From Globodera rostochiensis (lineage: Eukaryota > Nematoda > Chromadorea > Rhabditida > Heteroderidae), in contig JAEVLN010000001.1 of NCBI GenBank assembly GCA_018350325.1, positions 3,089,501 through 3,153,500 on the forward strand: a stretch of 64,000 nt of DNA. The letters run 5' to 3'. The translations under genes and the position numbers were made by a program. Of the stretch, positions 58,356 through 64,000 are shown piece after piece. Positions within the stretch are counted from its first letter, which is position 1, and each line of letters starts with the position of its first letter. Under the pieces are notes generated by a model. That model was not told where the DNA came from, made no database searches, and was given only the letters and a program-made list of their open reading frames with translations.

Positions 58356-58620
58356 ATTTCCAGACAGGGGGTTCTGTGGCGTAACACTAAAACTCTATGT
58401 TGCTTAAGCAGTTCCCCTTTTTGGTCAAGTTCGACCCCAAGATCAAAACCCGGCGAATGCAAATTCTTTTAAAAGCCCATTTTATTTACACCATCCAAAT
58501 GAATTTCAAGAACAAGGGGTTCTGTGGCGTAACACTAAAACTCTTTGTTGCGTAGACAGTTCCCCTTTTTGCCCAAGTTAGACCCCAAGATCGAATCCCG
58601 GCGCATGCAAATTCTTTTTA
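58329..58620 (+). repeat. Tandem duplication containing tRNA-like sequences
   Basis: Two copies of about 145 bp. Each has CCCATTTTATTTACACC, then GGGTTCTGTGGCGTAACACT (box A-like) and CAAGATCxAAxCCCGGCG (box B-like), then ATGCAAATTCTTTT. These look like tRNA-derived heads about 95 nt long. Confidence 0.65.
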
Positions 58621-58686
58621 AAAATTTTAAATTTGAGTAGCAAGTGCTTGCTGTTAACTGAATTGTATTGCTTGCAATTTAATTTT

Positions 58687-58964
58687 GCTGTGGCCAGGTG
58701 GTTGTGTCCTGGATTGGTAAAGGTTCGAGTCCCGACCAGGAAAAATAATTTTATAAATTACAAAAAAATGTCTCGGCGCTCTCTCCCAATCGTCAAAGCC
58801 TTTTGATTGGGAAAAAAATCGATAAAATTTTATAAATTATAAAAAAAGTCGCGCAGAGCGATAAGTAAGAGACGCAGACTTTAATGTCTCTGCGCTCTCT
58901 CCCAATCGTCAAACCCTTTTGATTGGAAAAAAATCGATAAAAAAGGTGTGTACTTAATGTAGTG
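58687..58964 (+). mobile_element. tRNA-derived SINE-like element
   Basis: Head GCTGTGGCCAGGTGGTTGTG with box B GGTTCGAGTCCC, an internal tandem duplication (GCGCTCTCTCCCAATCGTCA at 58774 and 58889), and the tail TCGATAAAAAAGGTGTGTAC + TTAATGTAGTG shared with the inverted copy at 40524-40697. Its 3' end abuts the interrupted polymerase pseudogene exactly. Confidence 0.6.
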
Positions 58965-61900
58965 GCAACAAACTCCATAATATCGCTCTCCGCATACTCC
59001 CTAGTCATTTCCCCCAAAAATTTCCCCTCTTTCAAAGGACAGAGACCCTTCGGGTGGGTGAAGATGAGGGAGTCTGAATGAAAAATTATATATTTTTTTA
59101 TAATTTTTATGTTTTACCCGTGTCGCAATACAACAATTTGCACCCCTCGGTCCTGTACACCTGCTCCATGTAATCATACAGTTTAATTCGGGCAGCACTC
59201 GTTGTCCTAAATAAAAATTTATTCCTTAGTTTTTTTCTAAAAAACAAACCATAACGACAAAAAGATATTCGACACACTGTGTTCTTTGATGAACTCCACC
59301 TTCTTCGCATAGTTAACACGAACCACCCCCGGCATGATCATTGTTTCCATGGTTATTTCTAACGTGTCATCCCCATCGAGCTTCAGATACCTCTCCATGT
59401 CGCTCACTATCTCCGTCATCGAAAGCGTGTTCCTCATGGAAAACTTCCCCCACAAACTATTTAGACCCAATTTCGCAATCAACCTTAGCCCCGGATTATA
59501 TCTGATGTTGTCATACTCCAACACAATGTTATACTTTGCTCTATACAAATCGACAAACGCCCTCTTCTCTTCTTCAGTCTTCACTTCTGGGGGCCACCCC
59601 GACGCCTCAACTTTAACCCTCAAAAACATCCTGACATACTCTTTGAACAACTGGCTGTCAAACTCCTCAAAGTGGTACGCCCGATAAAATCGGATGACCT
59701 TGTACCCCAGCTCCAACGCCTTCCTCAACTCAATCGATGTGAAAGTCCCCAACAGCGCCCTTTCTTCATCATTATGTTCACATTTTTTCATATTTTTCGC
59801 CAAAACAAAACTCTTCTTTGGGATCTTGGCACAAATCCCACAATTCGCAAACAATAACATATCATCCGCATGAATCGACAAAAGGGGGTACAACATATTC
59901 TTCGGGGGGACGACTTTCACTTTCAACAATCCGTCATATGGCACATGGTCGGGCTCAGTCCTTAAAAAATCGGCGTCTTATGGGAATGAAATATTTTTCG
60001 TACCAATTCACAATATAATTCGGGCTTTGGACAATTTTCTTCACATCACATTCCTAAAAATTTGAATTTTACCCAGACATAAAACTTAGGTGCAAGCACT
60101 TACCCAGACATAAACATATGTCCAGGTTAGCTGTTTTATGCTTAATAAACACTTACCCAGACATAAAACATATGTCCAGGTTAGCTGTTTCTTAAACATT
60201 TTGGGAAGATGTTTAATAAACACTTACCCAAACTTGCTCCACTGAGAAATTCTTGAACGATGCTCTCAAACGATCTATTTTATACTCCGTCCTTCCCAAA
60301 TTCTCCTCAGCACACAGGCCATTCGGCCCGATTGTCCACGGCATAAAACATCTCTCACACCCATGCCATGCGCAGCCCTTGAAAAACTTTTAACAGAATT
60401 TGACGTTGTTTTTACCTGAAACTCAATTATCCTCTTCTGAGCCCCAATCACGCAATCCACTTTGAAACCCCCAAATTTTATTTCGCCCCCGTTCAAAGCA
60501 TGTCTGACTTTCACCCCCTCCCTGTACGCCAACCATTCAAAATATTGTGTCGCAATTCTGCTCTGCTTATCCGCCTTTTCATAACCCCCCTCCGGAACGA
60601 TCGGGATGTGTCTCTCCTTTAAAAACTTTGCCCTGAACACTTTCATCACTACCCCCGCAATGGTCACGCTGTTTTTGACCACGTCCATGTCTTTCGTTAT
60701 TCCCAAAAACAATTTCCTGAACTTCAACACCGCCGCCATCAAAATCGCCACATCGCTCTCACAATAAATCCTGAGCTGCTCACCTAAATTTTTAATTGTT
60801 TTGTTGCTGAATTTTAAAAGATAATACCCAGTTCAAACTCCGTCTCATAGTTCTCGTTGTACCATTTCTCCAATTTTGCACACGTCTCCTCTCTTAAGTT
60901 GTCAGGACAATAATCGGTGAGCGGTGGGAGGTGGGGGAGCCTGATCCCGAAGTTGGCGTTCTTGTTGTATTTGTGGGGGAAATACAACTTGGCCGGAATG
61001 TCCAACTCCAGAGTCTTGGGCAGCTCGGCCAAAGGATTTTGACTGAGGAGCCAAAAATCCCTAAAGAACACTTTTTTCGACGTGATCTGGTAAATTTTTT
61101 GATCTGCCATCAACAATTCCGTCAAGAACCCTTTATTTGTCAGCTCTCTCAAAACAAAATGAGAATCAAACCGGACTAAAATTTTTAATGTCATTAAAAA
61201 TCTCAGCTTTTTTTTTACCTGCATAATGTGCAAATGCCACGGTTTCAAATCCTTTAAACCCCATAATCCAATCCACAAAACTGCTCATAGGATCAATAAC
61301 CCCCTCTGCCATCGACCACGTCATCCGTTTTGGCCCTTCCCCACAAATTTCACATTCCTTCTCCTCTCCGACACAAACGCTGCATGTCACTGCCGCAGAA
61401 ACCAGATTTGGCAGATGCTCACCATTCAACACCGTCGTCTCAAGATCGTATGCCACAATACGGTACCGAGGGAGGTTAGGACGAATTTTGGTCTTTTTAA
61501 TGAAACATTGCCTCTCCGGATGGTATACCATACACCGCTTGCAAAATTTCTCCCCACAAGTGTGAATGTCGCGCGTTCTATACAATGCTCCACATTTTTT
61601 GCACTTCTTACACAGTTGACACACTTTCTTCTTATGCGCCTCAAAACACTCCTCATTACGAAATTTTCGGTTGCATTCTTCGCAATAAATCTCAACTCCT
61701 TCGTCTACACACGGAAAGCCGAACCCCATACGGCAACAATTTTTACAGCGCTCCTTACACTCCATTCGATGCTTTTCCGGTCGGTCGTAGGTTACCTCAC
61801 AACTCACGCAGAAATTCCTTACTTTAAAGAACTGGGTTACGCTCTTCATCCCGTCCCAATGCCCATTGTTCGATATCACACACACTTCATATTTTCGCAT

Positions 61901-62291
61901 ACCTTGCCCTTTAAACGTTGGCTTAAGGCCCGCAACCTGAAATTTTTTTTGAAAAAATGCCCTATCGTTTTTCCCATACCAGGTCGAAAGCCACGATTCG
62001 ATACATGTCCGGAAACTCCTTGTCCCAAAAAGCCTGAACGACTCCCAGATGCCCAAGCCCATAAGATTTCGCATTCCCGACCATTCCTACGTTTCCCATC
62101 AAATCCAAGACCATTTCCCTTTGCTTTTTGTCCGTTTTAATCAGATAACGGAATTTATCCTCCGTAATCCCCTTATTGATCATTTGATAGGTTCGGGCAA
62201 GCTCCAGGGCATAAAACAAACTAAATTTCCCCTTGGGCGTAGGAAGACGACCCAACTCCTTAACTTCGACCAAAGGATTGAAGCGAACCAT
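58965..62291 (-). pseudogene. Decayed second Polinton DNA polymerase B
   Basis: Starts MVRFNPLVEVKELG at 62291 and runs through several short GT-AG introns. Zinc-rich region (CVSCEVTYDRPEKHRMECKE, CKKCGALYRTRDIHTCGEKF), Exo I YDLETTV, Exo II AHYAG ... FDSHFVL, Exo III YCESDVAIL, then YNPGLRLIAKLGLNSLWGKF (motif B) and LLYCDTDSLIF (motif C across an intron). Motif A (DxxSLYP) is missing: after ECDVKKIVQSPN the text jumps to YIVNWYEKY, about 60 residues short, and the frame is then broken near 59965. The 3' end stops at EFVA where the SINE-like element begins. It is a different Polinton lineage from the intact polymerase, and catalytically dead. Confidence 0.85.
60069..60235. repeat. Tandem repeat of a splice-donor segment in the polB pseudogene
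   Basis: Three copies of CACTTACCCAGACATAAA(C)ATATGTCCAGG. On the minus strand each carries a TCTGG|GTAAGTG donor. Confidence 0.75.
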
Positions 62292-63056
62292 TTTCAAAAA
62301 AAGGTTGAAAATAGTAAAGAAAATAGAGAGCAAATTGAGAGTATTTATCTAAAATAAATAAAAAGGTTATGAATAATTGCTAGTAACACAGAATATTTTC
62401 TTAAAATGAAGACAAAAATGCAAAGTTTGAGGAGGAATGCCTCCTTAAAAAGGGGATAGCGGGTTAGGCGGGGCTTAGGCTATCACTACGAAATTGGGAT
62501 AGGCGTGGCGTTGAGTGGCGGTGGGTGAAGAGTGCAAGTGTATGGTGACAGCTGGGGCCTGGCACGCGGGCATTCATTCGACGGCGACCGGGCAATTTGA
62601 TTGATGGGTTTTTGAAAGAGGGGTGACACATGGGCAAAATTTTGTTCCATATTTGGACCGACCGGTCGCAAAAGCAGGGTTATTTTGATTGACAGGTGAG
62701 TAATGACCAGTCGATGGGACGGTCTATTGAGCATTAATGCCTGGCACCGATCACGAAAATAGGATATTTTGATTGATGGGGTTTAGAGTCGCTAGCACAA
62801 AGGCCTATTTTATTTCTTTATTTGAATGAAAATAACGACCGGTGACCGTTGAGAACAGAATGAATCAGTTTGATTGATGGGGTTTTAGAGAAGGTTGGCA
62901 CGAGCCGAATTTTTATTTCTTTATTAGGCTATCCGTTTTGCAAAATAATGTGCCAGTGCTATCGATCACGAATGACAGCTAACAAAATGACATTGATAGT
63001 TGGCAAATGGCTCAATAGATTAGGGAAAAATGTTTAATCAAAAATTTATAAACTTA
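62292..63056. other. Intergenic with degenerate repeats
   Basis: No gene. TTTTGATTGATGGGGTTT occurs at about 62597, 62770 and 62868 in blocks of about 100 bp. Confidence 0.5.
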
Positions 63057-63850
63057 GTTTGGCAGACCCCCCTGCCCCCCCCCAGTCAGCGGGAAATTAA
63101 CCAATGGCTGGGGGCCTGAAAAGAGGGCAGACCCCCCTCCCCCCCCCCCCAGTCAGCGGGAACTTACCCAATGGCTGGGGGCTGAAAGGGGGCAGACCCC
63201 CCTGCCCCCCCCCCAGTCAGCCGGAACTTTAAACAATGGCTGGGGGCTGAAAAGGGGGCAGCCCCCCTGCCCCCCCCCCCCAGTCAGCGGGAACTACCCA
63301 ATGGCTGGGGGCTGAAAAGGGGGCAGACCCCCCTGCCCCCCCCAGTCAGCGGGAACTTACCCAATGGTTGGGGGCTGAAAAGGGGGCAGACCCCTCTGCC
63401 ACCCGCCCCCCCCCCTCCAGTCAGCGGGAATTTACCCAGTGGCTGGGGGCTGAAAAGGGGGCAGACCCCCCTGCCCCCCCCCAGTCAGCGGGAACTTACC
63501 CAATGGCTGGGGGCTGAAAAGGGGGCAGACCCCCCTGCCCCCCCAGTCAGCGGGAACTTACCCAATGGCTGGGGGCTGAAAAGGGGGCAGACCCCCCTGC
63601 CCCCCCCCCAGTCAGCGGGAACTTACCCAATGGCTGGGGGCTGAAAAGGGGGCAGACCCCCCTGCCCCCCCCCCAGTCAGCGGGAACTTACCCAATGGCT
63701 GGGGGCTGAAAAGGGGGCAGACCCCCCTGCCCCCCCCAGTCAGCGGGAACTTACCCAATGGTTGGGGGCTGAAAAGGGGGCAGACCCCTCTGCCACCCGC
63801 CCCCCCCCCCCCCTCCAGTCAGCGGGAATTTACCCAGTGGCTGGGGAAGG
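63057..63850. repeat. 65-bp G/C-rich tandem array, about 12 copies
   Basis: Unit CAGTCAGCGGGAACTTACCC + AATGGCTGGGGGCTGAAAAG + GGGGCAGACCCCCCTGCCCC. Each unit contains a GGGGGCAG...CTGCCCCC inverted repeat. Copies differ mostly in C-run length. Confidence 0.95.
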
Positions 63851-64000
63851 GCTGCCTTTCTGCCGCCGCACACCCGGCCTTCGCTCGTTGGTTGGAGAGG
63901 AATCGACCCTGTGCCCGCTTGCCTTTGGTTCACACAAGAGTAGTCAATTCGTTTGAATTACAGGATTACTTTGAATTTCGGATTTTTCAATACCAATACC
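63851..64000. other. Window end, nothing identified
   Basis: Unique sequence without recognisable coding or structural feature in the visible part. Confidence 0.4.

Noticed and set aside
40524..58964. Definitive terminal inverted repeats of the Polinton
   Set aside because: Inverted copies exist but flanks show no target duplication, and the interrupted polymerase does not resume at the left side; kept only as a hypothesis.
61226..62140. A 304-codon plus-strand frame
   Set aside because: Antisense to the second polymerase, whose motifs are on the minus strand.

Overview
The window is eukaryotic nuclear DNA, almost certainly from a nematode. Its genes have many short introns. Two histone mRNAs end in a stem-loop with a CUUU loop, which I know as nematode-like. 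RPL6, BUD23, FDX2 and an SLC36-type transporter align with nematode or metazoan homologues. Four near-identical F-box-type paralogues and at least two apparent GC-AG introns would fit a plant-parasitic cyst nematode (Globodera/Heterodera type), but that genus-level guess is inference.

Region 1 (1-36 kb) is a host gene neighbourhood full of small transposons: a divergent H3/H2A pair (0.9-2.3 kb), F-box-like paralogue A (3.1-4.3), mitochondrial ferredoxin FDX2 (5.4-6.6), RPL6 (7.1-8.9, minus), an amino-acid transporter with 13 exons (11.2-13.5, minus), F-box-like B (18.8-20.0), BUD23 rRNA methyltransferase (21.4-23.8), F-box-like C (24.9-26.2, minus) and D (34.8-36.0, minus). Between them lie several MITEs whose terminal inverted repeats and target-site duplications can be read directly (hAT-like 8-bp duplications; one element flanked by TA with another nested in it). 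There is also a 2.9-kb minisatellite of 34-bp units with a 952-bp higher-order period, and a 25-bp minisatellite.

Region 2 (36-41 kb) is low-complexity: C-rich duplications, AT-rich tandem blocks, tRNA-like SINE heads and a 1.6-kb array of about 20-bp units that opens a 517-codon frame with no biological meaning.

Region 3 (about 42-58.4 kb) is a large Polinton/Maverick, a virus-like DNA transposon. It carries protein-primed DNA polymerase B, packaging ATPase, integrase with chromodomain, adenain-like protease, a likely double jelly-roll major capsid protein, a putative minor capsid protein and several small virion-type proteins. The genes are tightly packed or overlapping, with TATAAATA-type motifs just upstream of several of them. 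Between polymerase and ATPase, on the opposite strand, sit two genes I did not expect: a 209-residue protein ending in an Argonaute-type PAZ domain without MID or PIWI, and, 9 bp downstream, a 183-residue TATA-binding-protein homologue. Upstream of the polymerase is a spliced gene joining a Gln-rich region, an RPA-like OB fold and a C-terminal RING finger. Its last exon is followed by an inverted copy of itself. The PAZ + TBP pair plus repeated TATA boxes looks like a transposon-borne module for private transcription and for interfering with small-RNA silencing; that function is inference.

Region 4 (58.3-64 kb) holds tandem tRNA-like repeats, a SINE-like element, a decayed second Polinton polymerase (minus strand, motif A missing, 3' end cut off at the SINE-like element) and a 65-bp G/C-rich tandem array.
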